Source: Bacillota bacterium
Lineage (GTDB): Bacteria; Bacillota; Sulfobacillia; JAJYWN01; JAJZPE01
Direction: 5' to 3'
Assembly: GCA_021787335.1 (NCBI GenBank)
Contig: JAJYMC010000011.1
Location: 1-45,910 of the forward strand
Length of the DNA stretch: 45,910 bases
Shown: positions 32,364-41,139 of the stretch, piece after piece
Numbering within the stretch: position 1 is the stretch's first letter
Layout: every line of letters starts with the position of its first letter
Translations under genes and position numbers: made by a program
Notes under the pieces: model-generated
Databases searched by the model: none
Told to the model about the DNA's origin: nothing
The model's input: the letters and a program-made list of their open reading frames with translations, nothing else

Positions 32364-32548
32364 ATGGCCGCGAGGACTGCCGCCCGGTGTGGTAACCGTA
32401 TGGGAACACAACCGGGGCGGGCCACTGACTTGGCCCTCAATGGTGGCACCAATGAGGTCCTACCGGAAACGGACTGGGCCTGAGGTAGCCGCCGACCAGC
32501 CCGGGGTATCCCGGGAACTCCACGGCTTCAGCCATGGGAGGATGTCAA
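32364..32548 (+). ncRNA. Probable omega RNA of element 2
   Basis: A 185-nt GC-rich, hairpin-rich region between the tnpB stop and the right end, the usual size for a TnpB scaffold RNA. It ends in CCACGGC-TTCA-GCCATGG and GGGAGGATGTCAA; the guide would start at 32549 with the pdaD leader. Inferred from position and the shared end. Confidence 0.55.
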
Positions 32549-32582
32549 CACAGCCCAAAGCACAAGGAGGCAAGACGCAGCT

Positions 32583-33041
32583 TTGCTACCGACACCAGTC
32601 AAGTTCACCGTGGTCGCCGCCAGCGCCGAAGGCGGGACCGAGTTGAACGCTTTCGATAACGCCATCCTCAAGGCCGGCATCGGCAACCTCAATCTTCTTA
32701 GGGTCTCCAGCATCCTGCCTCCCGGCGCCAAACAGGTGGACAAGCTCGAAATCGCCCCCGGGTCACTGTGCCCGACGGCCTACGGGACCATCGCCGGCGA
32801 GCGGCCGGGCGAGATCATCTCGGCGGCCATCGCCGTCGGCGTTTCGCCTGACACATATGGCGTCATCATGGAGTTCTCCGGCCACTGTCATAAGGAAGAG
32901 GCCGAGGCCAACGCGCGGGCCATGGTCGAGGAGGCCTTCGCCGTCCGCGGCCTGCCCCTCGTGCGGATCATCGTCAAGGCCGTCGAGCACAAGGTGGAGC
33001 GCTGCGGCTGCGCCTTCGCTGGAGTGGCTCTTTGGTATTGA
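32583..33041 (+). CDS. pdaD: Pyruvoyl-dependent arginine decarboxylase, copy 2
   Basis: A 152-residue self-cleaving decarboxylase with the same length, TTG start and N-terminus as copy 1 at 9123. The cleavage site RVSSILPPG is intact (S42/S43), as is the acid in 'VIMEFSGHCH'. AAGGAGG at 32564-32570 precedes the TTG by 12 nt. It is followed 85 bp later by agmatinase, so the pair makes putrescine from arginine by way of agmatine. The C-terminal part differs from copy 1 in having three extra cysteines or histidines ('HCHKE', 'ERCGCAF'). tnpB element 2 inserted directly upstream and may have replaced its promoter. Confidence 0.92.
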   Translation: MLPTPVKFTVVAASAEGGTELNAFDNAILKAGIGNLNLLRVSSILPPGAKQVDKLEIAPGSLCPTAYGTIAGERPGEIISAAIAVGVSPDTYGVIMEFSGHCHKEEAEANARAMVEEAFAVRGLPLVRIIVKAVEHKVERCGCAFAGVALWY

Positions 33042-33126
33042 GCCCGCGGCGCGGCGGCCGTCCGGACCCACGGCATAACGGCCATCCGCGCGGCGCAGAA
33101 TATGGGGACCTTTGGGCGGTGGTTAG

Positions 33127-34038
33127 ATGACCGGTCGGACAGACCCCACGGGGGACGCCTATAACGGTCTCGTCGAGAGGGCACACGGTTTTCTGGCCGC
33201 CGGGGAAGACTACCGGCGGTCTTCGGTCGTTCTCTTCGGCGCCCCCCTGGACGTCACGACGAGCTTCCGGCCCGGCGCTTACCTCGGCCCTCGGCGCATC
33301 CGTGAAGCCTCCATCGGCATCGAGGAGTACAGCTGGGACCTGGATCATGACCTGCGCGAGACGACCTTTTGCGACCTCGGCGACGCCATCCTGCCTCTGG
33401 GTAACCTGGCCGGCTCGCTGGGCGCCATCAAGGGCGTCGCCGAGCGCATTGTGGCCGACGGCCACACCCCGTTCATGCTCGGCGGGGAGCACCTGGTCAC
33501 CCTCCCGGCCGTCGAGGCGGTCATGGCCAAGTACCCGCAGCTGGCCGTCCTGCACTTCGACGCCCACGCCGACCTGCGGGACAGCTACCTCGGAGAGCGC
33601 CTGTCCCACGCGACGGTCATCCGCCGGGTGACGGAACTCCTGCCCCCGAAATCAGTGGCCCAGTTCGGTATCAGGTCGGGGGATAAAGAGGAGTTGGTTT
33701 TCGCCAAGGCGAATACCCTTTTGTTTCGGGAAGGGCCCGTCGCTTCAGTCAAAGCGGCCCTCCGCGAGTTTCGCGGTCGCCCAATTTACGTCACCTTTGA
33801 CATCGACGCCTTCGACCCCGCCTACGCCCCTGGCACTGGGACACCGGAGCCGGGAGGTTTCACCCCCAGGGAGGTCTTCGACAGCCTTTACGCTATGCGC
33901 GAGAGCCATCGGCGCGGAGAGGTCCGCGTAGTCGGTCTGGACCTCGTGGAAGTCGCACCGACCCTCGACTCAAGCGAAAGGACGGCGATCCTCGCGGCCA
34001 AGCTCATCCGAGAAGCAATCCTCTGCTTCGGTCGCTGA
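33127..34038 (+). CDS. speB: Agmatinase
   Basis: A 303-residue ureohydrolase that splits agmatine to putrescine and urea. The binuclear manganese site is complete: 'GGEHLVTLP', 'LHFDAHADLRDSYLGE' and 'VTFDIDAFDPAYAPGTGTPE'. The N-terminal 'RPGAYLGPRRIREASIGIEE' is also typical. Start ATG 33127 with GGTGG upstream. Directly downstream of the arginine decarboxylase. Arginase or formiminoglutamase are the family alternatives; the neighbour favours agmatinase. Confidence 0.92.
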   Translation: MTGRTDPTGDAYNGLVERAHGFLAAGEDYRRSSVVLFGAPLDVTTSFRPGAYLGPRRIREASIGIEEYSWDLDHDLRETTFCDLGDAILPLGNLAGSLGAIKGVAERIVADGHTPFMLGGEHLVTLPAVEAVMAKYPQLAVLHFDAHADLRDSYLGERLSHATVIRRVTELLPPKSVAQFGIRSGDKEELVFAKANTLLFREGPVASVKAALREFRGRPIYVTFDIDAFDPAYAPGTGTPEPGGFTPREVFDSLYAMRESHRRGEVRVVGLDLVEVAPTLDSSERTAILAAKLIREAILCFGR

Positions 34039-34074
34039 GCTAAGCGGGGTGCCATGACGAAGCGCTTTTCAGGG

Positions 34075-34098
34075 GCGGGCCGAGGGGCCCGCTCTTTT
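34075..34098 (+). terminator. Terminator between speB and argS
   Basis: GCGGGCC-GAGG-GGCCCGC (34075-34092) followed by TCTTTT. It stands only ~43 bp before the argS start, and CTTTTCGT/ACGAAAG just after it could form an alternative hairpin, so attenuation of argS is conceivable. Confidence 0.65.
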
Positions 34099-34140
34099 CG
34101 TAACGCGGGGCACGAAAGCCCGCGAGTAGGAGGAGACACC

Positions 34141-35853
34141 ATGTCCCCAGTCAACGAACCACTGACCGAGAGAATCAAGGGCGAACTCATCACCCGGCTG
34201 GAGGCGGCCACGAACGCGGTCGCCGACCGGCTCGGGCTGGCCGCCGAGGCCCGGCCCCAGGTCTTCCTGGAGATCCCCAAAGACCGCAAGTTCGGGGATT
34301 ACGCCTGCAACGCCGCCATGCTCCTGGCCCGGTCGGCCCGGCAGAACCCGCGGGCCGTGGCCGCGAGCCTCCTGGAGGCCCTCGACCTGAGCGGGACTCA
34401 GGTCGACCGGGCGGAGATCGCCGGCCCGGGCTTCATCAACCTGTACCTGAAGCCGACCTGGGTCTACGAGGCCCTCAGGGAAGTGCTCAAGGCGGACGCT
34501 GAATACGGTCGGAGCAGGGCCGGCGCCGGCCAGCGGGTCCAGGTCGAGTTCGTCAGCGCCAACCCCACCGGGCCGCTGGTCGTGGTCAACGCCCGGGCCG
34601 CGGCCTTGGGCGACGCCCTTGCCGCCTGCTTCAAGTGGTCCGGCTATGACGCCCAGCGCGAGTACTACGTGGACAACATGGGCACCCAGGTCGACACCCT
34701 GGGCAAGTCCTTCGAGCTCCGGCTGCGCGAGTTGCTCGGTGAGACCGTCGAGTTCCCCGAGGGCTGCTACCCGGGCGATTACGTGGTCGACCTCGCCAAG
34801 CGGTTCCTCGAGGAGCGCGGCGAGGAGGAAGCCCGGCGCCTCTTGGGCGTCCCTTCCGAACTCGCCCGCCAGCGCCAGTTCGCCGCCTACGGCGTGGAGC
34901 GCGTCGTCACCTGGCACAGGAACCAACTCGACCGGTACGGGGTCCACTTCGACGAGTGGTTCTCCCAGAAGAGCCTGGCCGAGTCCGGGGCCGTCGACCG
35001 GGCCATGGCCACCCTGCGCAAGCACGGCCACGTCTATGAACAGGACGGGGCGGTGTGGTTCCGGACGACCACCTTCGGCGACGACAAGGACCGGGTGGTC
35101 ATCCGCTCCAACGGCGAGCCGACCTACTTCGCTCTGGACATCGCCTACCACCTGAACAAGTTCGAACGGGGCTTCCAGAAAGTCATCGACCTCTGGGGCC
35201 CGGACCACGCCAGCCACGTGACCCGGATGATGGCCATGACCCAGGCCCTCGGTTATCCCGCCGGGAGCCTGGAAATCCTCATCGTCCAGTGGGTCCGCCT
35301 CTTGTCCGGGGGGCAGCTGGTCAAGATGTCCAAGCGGGCCGGCGACTTCGTGACCATGGAGGAACTCATCGACGAGGTCGGGAAGGACGCGGCCCGGTTC
35401 TTCTTCCTGATGCGGGCGGCCGAGAGCCACCTCGACTTCGACCTCGACCTGGCCAAGCTGAAAACGGCCGACAACCCCGTCTTCTATGTGCAGTACGCTC
35501 ACGCCCGCATCTCCAGCCTGCTCCGGCAGGCGGCGCAGGAAGGCTTCGCCCCGCGCGAACTGCCCGTCGAGGCCCTGGCCTGCCTGACCGACCCGAGCGA
35601 GCAGGAACTCATCCGTAAGCTGGCCCAACTGCCCGAGGAGATCGCCGGCGCGGCGGCGGCCCGTGAGCCCCATCGCCTGACCCGTTACGCCATCGACCTG
35701 GCCACCCTGTTCCACAAGTTCTATGACTCGTGCCGCGTCCTCGGAGCCGAGCCCGAGCTGCGGGATGCCCGTCTCGTCCTGGTCCAGGCGACCCGCATCG
35801 CCCTCCGCAACGTCCTCGGCCTCCTGGGGGTGTCCGCGCCCGAGCGGATGTAG
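34141..35853 (+). CDS. argS: Arginyl-tRNA synthetase with altered HIGH motif
   Basis: A 570-residue class I synthetase. N-terminal Arg-S domain (1-~105, 'EIPKDRKFGDYACNAAMLLA'), catalytic Rossmann domain, and C-terminal DALR anticodon domain ('YDSCRVLGAEPELRDARLVL'). The KMSKS loop is KMSKR near residue 395. The HIGH motif, normally HVGH after 'SANPTGPL', reads VVVN (147-150), so both histidines are replaced. The rest of the active-site frame ('EFVSANPTGPL', 'YYVDNMGTQVD') is normal. ATG 34141 has GGAGGAG upstream; the frame is open earlier but only over the terminator. The 3' end carries a 21-bp tandem repeat across the stop codon. Confidence 0.93.
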   Translation: MSPVNEPLTERIKGELITRLEAATNAVADRLGLAAEARPQVFLEIPKDRKFGDYACNAAMLLARSARQNPRAVAASLLEALDLSGTQVDRAEIAGPGFINLYLKPTWVYEALREVLKADAEYGRSRAGAGQRVQVEFVSANPTGPLVVVNARAAALGDALAACFKWSGYDAQREYYVDNMGTQVDTLGKSFELRLRELLGETVEFPEGCYPGDYVVDLAKRFLEERGEEEARRLLGVPSELARQRQFAAYGVERVVTWHRNQLDRYGVHFDEWFSQKSLAESGAVDRAMATLRKHGHVYEQDGAVWFRTTTFGDDKDRVVIRSNGEPTYFALDIAYHLNKFERGFQKVIDLWGPDHASHVTRMMAMTQALGYPAGSLEILIVQWVRLLSGGQLVKMSKRAGDFVTMEELIDEVGKDAARFFFLMRAAESHLDFDLDLAKLKTADNPVFYVQYAHARISSLLRQAAQEGFAPRELPVEALACLTDPSEQELIRKLAQLPEEIAGAAAAREPHRLTRYAIDLATLFHKFYDSCRVLGAEPELRDARLVLVQATRIALRNVLGLLGVSAPERM

Positions 35854-35893
35854 ACCGGACCCGAGCGAATATAGACCGGACCCGAGCGCCGGA
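35839..35893. repeat. 21-bp tandem repeat across the argS stop codon
   Basis: Two units at 35839-35859 and 35860-35880 differ at two bases, and a partial third follows from 35881. The argS stop lies in the first unit. Confidence 0.75.
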
Positions 35894-35944
35894 AAGCGCC
35901 GGGCCCCGAAAGGTACCTTGAGCCCGAAGAGAGGGAGGGAACCG

Positions 35945-37093
35945 ATGATGCCCCGTAGACCAACCAGCGACAACGCACCAAAGACCGCGAAAGCCAAGGC
36001 CACCAGCGGCCTGACCGCCCTCACCGCCCGATCACTCAAGCCTGACCCCTACGGGACTCATCGGGTGCTGGAGCCCGCCGGCTCCCTCCCCCAAGCGGCC
36101 AGGAAGCTGGACAACCGTCCAGAACCTTACGCCAACGAGGTCCTCATCGACGTCGAGACCCTGAACATCGACGCCGCCAGCTTCACCCAGATCGAGAAGG
36201 CGTGCGATGGCGACACCAAGAAGATGGCCGCCATGATCATGGGCATCGTCGCCGAACGCGGGAAGATGCAGAACCCGGTCACCGGGTCCGGCGGCATGCT
36301 CATCGGGACAGTCGCCGAGGTCGGGGAGGAACTGGCCAAGGAGTTCGCCTCCGGGGCCAAGACGCCATCCCTGAAGCGCGGCGACCGCTTGGCCACCCTG
36401 GTCTCGCTGTCCCTGACCCCGCTGACCATCAACAAAATCAAACGTATCAACAAAGACACCGATCAGGTCGATATTGAGGGTAGGGCCATCCTCTTCGAGA
36501 GCGGCCTCTACGCCCGCCTTCCGAAGGACCTGCCGGACCGGCTGTCCCTGGCCGTCCTGGACGTCGCCGGGGCCCCGGCCCAGACGGCCAAGCTGGTCCG
36601 CCCCGGGGACACGGTCTTCGTCCTCGGCGCCGGCGGCAAATCCGGGCTGCTCTGCCTGTATGAGGCGAAGAAACGGGCCGGTGTCACCGGCCGGGTCATC
36701 GGCCTCGGGCACAGCCAGACCAGCTACGACCGCATGGTCCAGTCCGGGTTCGTCGACGTCCCGCTCAAGGGCGACGCCACGAAGCCCCAAGAGGTCCTGG
36801 CCCTCGTGGAGCAAGCTACCGGTGGCCGCCTGGCCGACATCACCATCAACTGCGTCAACATCCCGGGGACGGAGATGTCGTCCATCCTGGCCACCCGGGA
36901 CAACGGGCTGGTCTACTTCTTCTCCATGGCCACCAGCTTCACCGCGGCCGCCCTGGGCGCGGAGGGCGTGGGTAAGGACGTGGCGATGATCATCGGCAAC
37001 GGCTACACCGCCGGGCACGCCGAGATAACCCTTGCGCTGATGCGCGAATCCCCCAAGCTCCGAGCGATGTTCGAGGAGATGTTCGTGAGATGA
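35945..37093 (+). CDS. kdd: L-erythro-3,5-diaminohexanoate dehydrogenase
   Basis: A 382-residue NAD(P)-dependent enzyme of lysine fermentation; it oxidatively deaminates 3,5-diaminohexanoate, the product of KamDE. Recognised from the family N-terminus 'DPYGTHRVLEPAGSLPQAA', 'NIDAASFTQI', the dinucleotide site 'FVLGAGGKSGLLCLYEAKK' and 'TINCVNIPGTEMSSILAT', and the context. ATG 35945 follows GGGAGGGA; the product is some 30 residues longer at the basic N-terminus than usual. Its stop overlaps the kamA start (ATGA), so it is coupled to the aminomutase genes. Confidence 0.9.
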   Translation: MMPRRPTSDNAPKTAKAKATSGLTALTARSLKPDPYGTHRVLEPAGSLPQAARKLDNRPEPYANEVLIDVETLNIDAASFTQIEKACDGDTKKMAAMIMGIVAERGKMQNPVTGSGGMLIGTVAEVGEELAKEFASGAKTPSLKRGDRLATLVSLSLTPLTINKIKRINKDTDQVDIEGRAILFESGLYARLPKDLPDRLSLAVLDVAGAPAQTAKLVRPGDTVFVLGAGGKSGLLCLYEAKKRAGVTGRVIGLGHSQTSYDRMVQSGFVDVPLKGDATKPQEVLALVEQATGGRLADITINCVNIPGTEMSSILATRDNGLVYFFSMATSFTAAALGAEGVGKDVAMIIGNGYTAGHAEITLALMRESPKLRAMFEEMFVR

Positions 37094-38412
37094 GCCGGCG
37101 CGGCTACCGCGAGATACCCCTGTGGAACAAGGTCACGGCGGAGGAATGGAACGACTGGCACTGGCAGATCCGCCACCGCGTGACCACGGTCGACCAGCTG
37201 AAGAAGGTCATCAAGCTGACCCCCGAGGAAGAAGAGGGGGCCCGCTCGACCCTCGGCAGCCTGCGGATGGCCATCACTCCGTACTATGTCTCGCTCATCG
37301 ACCCCGATGACCCGCATGACCCGGTCCGCCGGCAGGCCGTCCCGACCTCCGCCGAGCTGAAGCACACCCGCTTCGAGAGCCCCGACCCGCTCAGCGAGGA
37401 CACCGACGCCCCCGTGCCCGGGCTGACCCACCGTTACCCCGACCGCGTCCTCTTCCTCATCACCGACCAGTGCTCGATGTACTGCCGGCACTGCACGCGC
37501 CGGCGCTTCGCCGGCATCAATGACCGCCCGCGGACCAAGCGGGAGATCGACGCCGGCCTGGCCTACATCCGCCGCACCCCGGGCGTCCGAGACGTCCTCC
37601 TCTCCGGCGGCGACGCGCTGGTCTACGAGGAAGACAAGCTCGAATACATTCTGAAGGAACTGCGAACCATCCCCCACGTGGAGGTCATCCGCCTCGGCTC
37701 GCGGACGCCCGTCGTCCTGCCGATGCGCATCACCGCCTCACTGGTGAGGATGCTTCGCAAGTACCACCCGCTCTGGCTGAACACCCACTTCAACTCGCCC
37801 GCCGAGGTGACCCCGCAGTCCCGCGAAGCCTGCGAGCGCCTGGCCGACGCCGGCGTCCCGGTCGGCAACCAGAGCGTCCTCTTGCGCGGGGTCAACGACT
37901 GCCCGGTGGTCATGAAGAAGCTCGTCCACGAGCTGGTCCGGATGCGCGTCCGTCCCTACTACCTCTATCAGTGCGACCTGTCCTGGGGCCTCGAGCACTT
38001 CCGGACCCCGGTCTCCAAGGGCATCGAGATCATCGAGTCCTTGCGCGGACACACCAGCGGCTTCGCCGTCCCGACCTACGTCATCGACGCGCCCGGGGGC
38101 GGCGGCAAGATCCCGGTCGGCCCGCAGTACCTCATCTCACAGGGTGAGGGCGCCGTGGTCCTCCGCAATTACGAAGGGGTCATCTCGGTCTATCCCGAGC
38201 CCGAGGCCCGCTTCGAGCATGAGGAGGATTGCCCCCTCTGCGGGACGAAGCATCAGCACACCACGGGCGTCGCCGCCCTCCTCTCCGGCGAGCTGAAGAG
38301 CCTGAGCATCGAACCCAAGGGGCTCGAGCGGGTGAAGCGTCGCCCCAAGGGACAGGGACGGGCCGCCCAAGCGCCCGCCCAGGTCGTCAAGACCCAGATC
38401 GAAAGGAAGTAG
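37090..38412 (+). CDS. kamA: Lysine 2,3-aminomutase
   Basis: A 440-residue radical-SAM, PLP-dependent enzyme that turns L-lysine into L-beta-lysine. The iron-sulfur motif CSMYCRHC has C128, C132 and C135. The PLP lysine segment 'YVIDAPGGGGKIPVGPQYL' and the late zinc-type cysteines 'CPLCG' are present. The N-terminal 'EIPLWNKVTAEEWNDWHWQ' is typical of clostridial KamA. It overlaps kdd by 4 bp. The last ~30 residues are a basic Ala/Gln/Lys tail. An EpmB-type protein modifier is unlikely given the length and neighbours. Confidence 0.95.
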   Translation: MSRRGYREIPLWNKVTAEEWNDWHWQIRHRVTTVDQLKKVIKLTPEEEEGARSTLGSLRMAITPYYVSLIDPDDPHDPVRRQAVPTSAELKHTRFESPDPLSEDTDAPVPGLTHRYPDRVLFLITDQCSMYCRHCTRRRFAGINDRPRTKREIDAGLAYIRRTPGVRDVLLSGGDALVYEEDKLEYILKELRTIPHVEVIRLGSRTPVVLPMRITASLVRMLRKYHPLWLNTHFNSPAEVTPQSREACERLADAGVPVGNQSVLLRGVNDCPVVMKKLVHELVRMRVRPYYLYQCDLSWGLEHFRTPVSKGIEIIESLRGHTSGFAVPTYVIDAPGGGGKIPVGPQYLISQGEGAVVLRNYEGVISVYPEPEARFEHEEDCPLCGTKHQHTTGVAALLSGELKSLSIEPKGLERVKRRPKGQGRAAQAPAQVVKTQIERK

Positions 38413-38424
38413 GTCGAGGTCCAG

Positions 38425-39480
38425 ATGGCGTTGATCGAGCTGGTCCTCAAAGGTAAATACCAGAGCGTCTCGGTGGTCGGGATGGCCAAGAACGTCGGCA
38501 AGACGGTGACCCTCAACCGGCTCGTCGACGAATCCGCGGCCCGCGGCCTCTTCCTCGGCCTGACCTCGTCCGGCCGCGACGGAGAGCGGGTCGACGAGAT
38601 AACCAGGCTGCCCAAGCCGGCCATCCGCGTCGGCCAGGGGGCCATGGTGGCCACCGTCGAAAGCGCCGTCGACCTCAAAGAGGGACGCTTCGAACTCGTC
38701 GAGGGCACCCAGTACGTGACCCAACTCGGCCGCGTCCTGATCCTCCGCGCCCGTCAGCCGGGTCCCATCGTCCTCGTCGGCCCGGACACGGCCAGCCAGC
38801 TCCACGAGGTCTGCGAGACCATGCGGCGGAACGGGGCCCAGCTGGTCCTGGTCGACGGGGCCTTCGACCGCGTGGCCACGGCCGCGCCGGCCGTCACCCA
38901 GGCCACCATCCTGGCCACGGGGGCGGCCCTCGGCCACTCGATGGCCCAGACGGTGGCCCGCACGCGGACCGTGGTCGAGCTGTTCAACCTCAAGCGGACC
39001 AAGGACGCGCGCCTCGAGGAGGCCGCCCGCGAGGTCGTCCAGGCCCGCCGGTACGCCCTCATCGACGCGGCCAATCAGCCGCACTACCTCGACATCAAGA
39101 CCGCCCTCGACCAGTCCGGGGTCATCATCCAGGCGGTCACCCCGAACACGCGGGCCATCGCCTTTGGCGGCGCCCTGCCCGGCAGCGTCATCAAGGACCT
39201 CGCCGAGCAGCCCAAGCTGCTGAAGAAGGTCGAGCTCTTCGTGTCTGACGGGACCAAGGTCTTTGTCGACCACGGCCTCTGGAAGAAGTTCATCACCGCC
39301 GGCGGGCGGGTCCACGTCCTCTACCCGATCAATCTGCTCGCCGTGACGGTCAACCCGTATTCCCCCGTGGGACCGTCGTACCAGCCCCGGGAGTTCCTCG
39401 ACCGGATCGGCGCGGCGGTCGCCCCCTTACCCGCCTTCGACCTGGTCCTTGGCGAGGCCGTCAACGCGCCGCATCGGTAG
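38425..39480 (+). CDS. kamB: KamB-like P-loop protein, putative aminomutase reactivase subunit
   Basis: A 351-residue protein with a P-loop near the start ('VVGMAKNVGKTVTLN', 17-31), like molybdopterin-biosynthesis or dethiobiotin-type NTPases. It has 'LVLVDGAFDRVATAAP' as a Walker-B-like strand, then a Rossmann-like C-terminal half. Genes of this type sit between kamA and kamD in lysine-fermenting clostridia and fusobacteria and are annotated as KamB, a partner of the MutS-like ATPase KamC thought to reactivate lysine 5,6-aminomutase. No KamC gene is in this window. The role is from family naming and context; biochemical function is not established here. 12 bp after kamA. Confidence 0.75.
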   Translation: MALIELVLKGKYQSVSVVGMAKNVGKTVTLNRLVDESAARGLFLGLTSSGRDGERVDEITRLPKPAIRVGQGAMVATVESAVDLKEGRFELVEGTQYVTQLGRVLILRARQPGPIVLVGPDTASQLHEVCETMRRNGAQLVLVDGAFDRVATAAPAVTQATILATGAALGHSMAQTVARTRTVVELFNLKRTKDARLEEAAREVVQARRYALIDAANQPHYLDIKTALDQSGVIIQAVTPNTRAIAFGGALPGSVIKDLAEQPKLLKKVELFVSDGTKVFVDHGLWKKFITAGGRVHVLYPINLLAVTVNPYSPVGPSYQPREFLDRIGAAVAPLPAFDLVLGEAVNAPHR

Positions 39481-39552
39481 CGTAGCGTCCAACAAAGCCA
39501 AACGGGAGGTTGTTGCCTAACGCAACGGCAACATTAGAAAGGGGTATCCACC

Positions 39553-41139
39553 ATGGGAGAGGCCCTTCTGGACTTGGACCAGAAGTTAATCGACCGGGCC
39601 CGTCAGGCGGCCCGGCACATAACGTCAGATATCCATCAGCACATCACGGCCAACACGACGACGGCCATCGAGCGGACGGTGGCCCGTCTGTTTGGCGTCG
39701 ACGGTGTGGACGAGGACGACGTACCCCTGCCGAACGTCGTCGTCGAGAACATCCACAAAGACGGCGGCCTCAAGCGTGGCGCGGCCTTCTGGCTCGCCAA
39801 CGCCGTCCACTACTTCGGCTACGACGTCCAAGAGGTGGCCGAGGCGGTCGCCCGGGGGTCCGTCGACCTCTGCAAGGTGCCCGTCAAGGACGCGGCTGAG
39901 GCCCGGCGCATCGCCCAGGACCTCGCCCGCAAGGCGGTCGAGCGCATCGACGCCGCCCGGGCCAAGCGGGAGGAGTACGTCGCCCGCCTGGGCATGGGCC
40001 GCGAACCGTATCTTTACGTCATCGTCGCCACCGGCAACATCGAAGAGGACGTGGTCCAGGCGACGGCGGCCGTCCGCCAGGGGGCGGACATCATCGCCGT
40101 CATCCGGCACACCGGCCAGAGCCTCCTCGACTATGTCCCGTACCACGCGACCAGCGGGGGATTCGGCGGCACCTACGCCACCCAGGAGAACTTCCGCATC
40201 ATGCGGCGGGCTCTGGACGAGACGGCGGAGGACATCGGCCGGTATCCCCGGCTGGTCAACTATGCTTCGGGCCTGTGCATGCCGGAGATCGCCGCCATGG
40301 GCGCCCTTGAGCGGCTCGACATGATGCTCAACGACGCCATGTACGGCATCCTCTTCCGCGACATCAACATGAAGCGGACCTTCGTCGACCAGTCCTTCTC
40401 GCGGATGATCAATGCCTACGCGGGCATCGTCATCAACACCGGCGAGGACAACTACCTGACCACCGATGACCCGGTCGAGGCGGCCCACACCGTGCTGGCC
40501 TCGCAGTTCATCAACGAGCAGTTCGCCCTGCGGGCCGGCCTGCCGATGAAGCAGATCGGCCTCGGGCACGTCTTCGCCATCTACCCGGAGGTCGAGGACG
40601 GCCTGCTCTACTCGCTGGCGCAGGCCCAGATGACCCGGGAAATCTTCCCCGAGGCGCCGCTCAAGTACATGCCGCCGACCAAGCACATCACCGGCAACAT
40701 CTTCAAGAGCTACGCCGAGCACGTCATGTACAACCTCGTGTCGGTGGCCACCGGCCAGGGCATCCAGCTTCTCGGGATGCTCACCGAGGCCATCCACACG
40801 CCCTTCCTCCACGACCGCTACCTGGCCATCGACAACGCCAAGTACGTCTTCAACTTCGCCCGCCACCTGGGCGACGAGGTGATGTACCGCAAGGACGGAC
40901 GGGTCCAGGGTTGGGCCGCCCAGATCCTCACGAAGGCCACCGCCATGCTGGAGGAGATCGAAAAGATAGGGCTGATGACCGCCCTCGAGCGGGGCCTGTT
41001 CGCCAACGTCAAGCGGCCGAAGGAAGGCGGCAAGGGGGCCGACGGGGTCGTCGCCAAGGGCCCCGATTACTTCAACCCCTTCCCCGACCTGATGCTCCCA
41101 CCCGAGCTCCGCGAGCCGCAAGGGGGTGAAGGCCGATGA
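39553..41139 (+). CDS. kamD: Lysine 5,6-aminomutase, alpha subunit
   Basis: A 528-residue TIM-barrel subunit of the adenosylcobalamin- and PLP-dependent enzyme that moves the terminal amino group of beta-lysine (or D-lysine) to carbon 5. Length and signatures match KamD: 'LDLDQKLIDRARQAARHI', 'RTVARLFGVDGVDEDDVPLP', 'GVTNYASGLCMPEIAAMGAL'-type barrel segment (here 'LVNYASGLCMPEIAAMGALE') and 'SQFINEQFALRAGLPMKQIG'. Start ATG 39553 with AAAGGGG upstream; a GTTGCC/GGCAAC hairpin lies in the 72-bp gap after kamB. The stop overlaps the kamE start. Confidence 0.94.
   Translation: MGEALLDLDQKLIDRARQAARHITSDIHQHITANTTTAIERTVARLFGVDGVDEDDVPLPNVVVENIHKDGGLKRGAAFWLANAVHYFGYDVQEVAEAVARGSVDLCKVPVKDAAEARRIAQDLARKAVERIDAARAKREEYVARLGMGREPYLYVIVATGNIEEDVVQATAAVRQGADIIAVIRHTGQSLLDYVPYHATSGGFGGTYATQENFRIMRRALDETAEDIGRYPRLVNYASGLCMPEIAAMGALERLDMMLNDAMYGILFRDINMKRTFVDQSFSRMINAYAGIVINTGEDNYLTTDDPVEAAHTVLASQFINEQFALRAGLPMKQIGLGHVFAIYPEVEDGLLYSLAQAQMTREIFPEAPLKYMPPTKHITGNIFKSYAEHVMYNLVSVATGQGIQLLGMLTEAIHTPFLHDRYLAIDNAKYVFNFARHLGDEVMYRKDGRVQGWAAQILTKATAMLEEIEKIGLMTALERGLFANVKRPKEGGKGADGVVAKGPDYFNPFPDLMLPPELREPQGGEGR

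Larger units (their letters stand above)
31180..32548 (+). mobile_element. IS200/IS605-type tnpB element 2 (intact tnpB, no tnpA)
   Basis: Left end: TTCA-loop hairpin at 31193-31212 followed by ATGAATCGCC. Right end: a matching TTCA-loop hairpin (about 32518-32537) and GGGAGGATGTCAA ending at 32548, as in element 1. It carries only tnpB and would depend on a TnpA encoded elsewhere to move. Its right end lies 15 bp before the ribosome site of pdaD copy 2. Confidence 0.8.

Noticed and set aside
34069-36039. 656-codon open frame opposite argS and kdd
   Set aside because: Spans two real genes on the other strand and has shadow-like composition.
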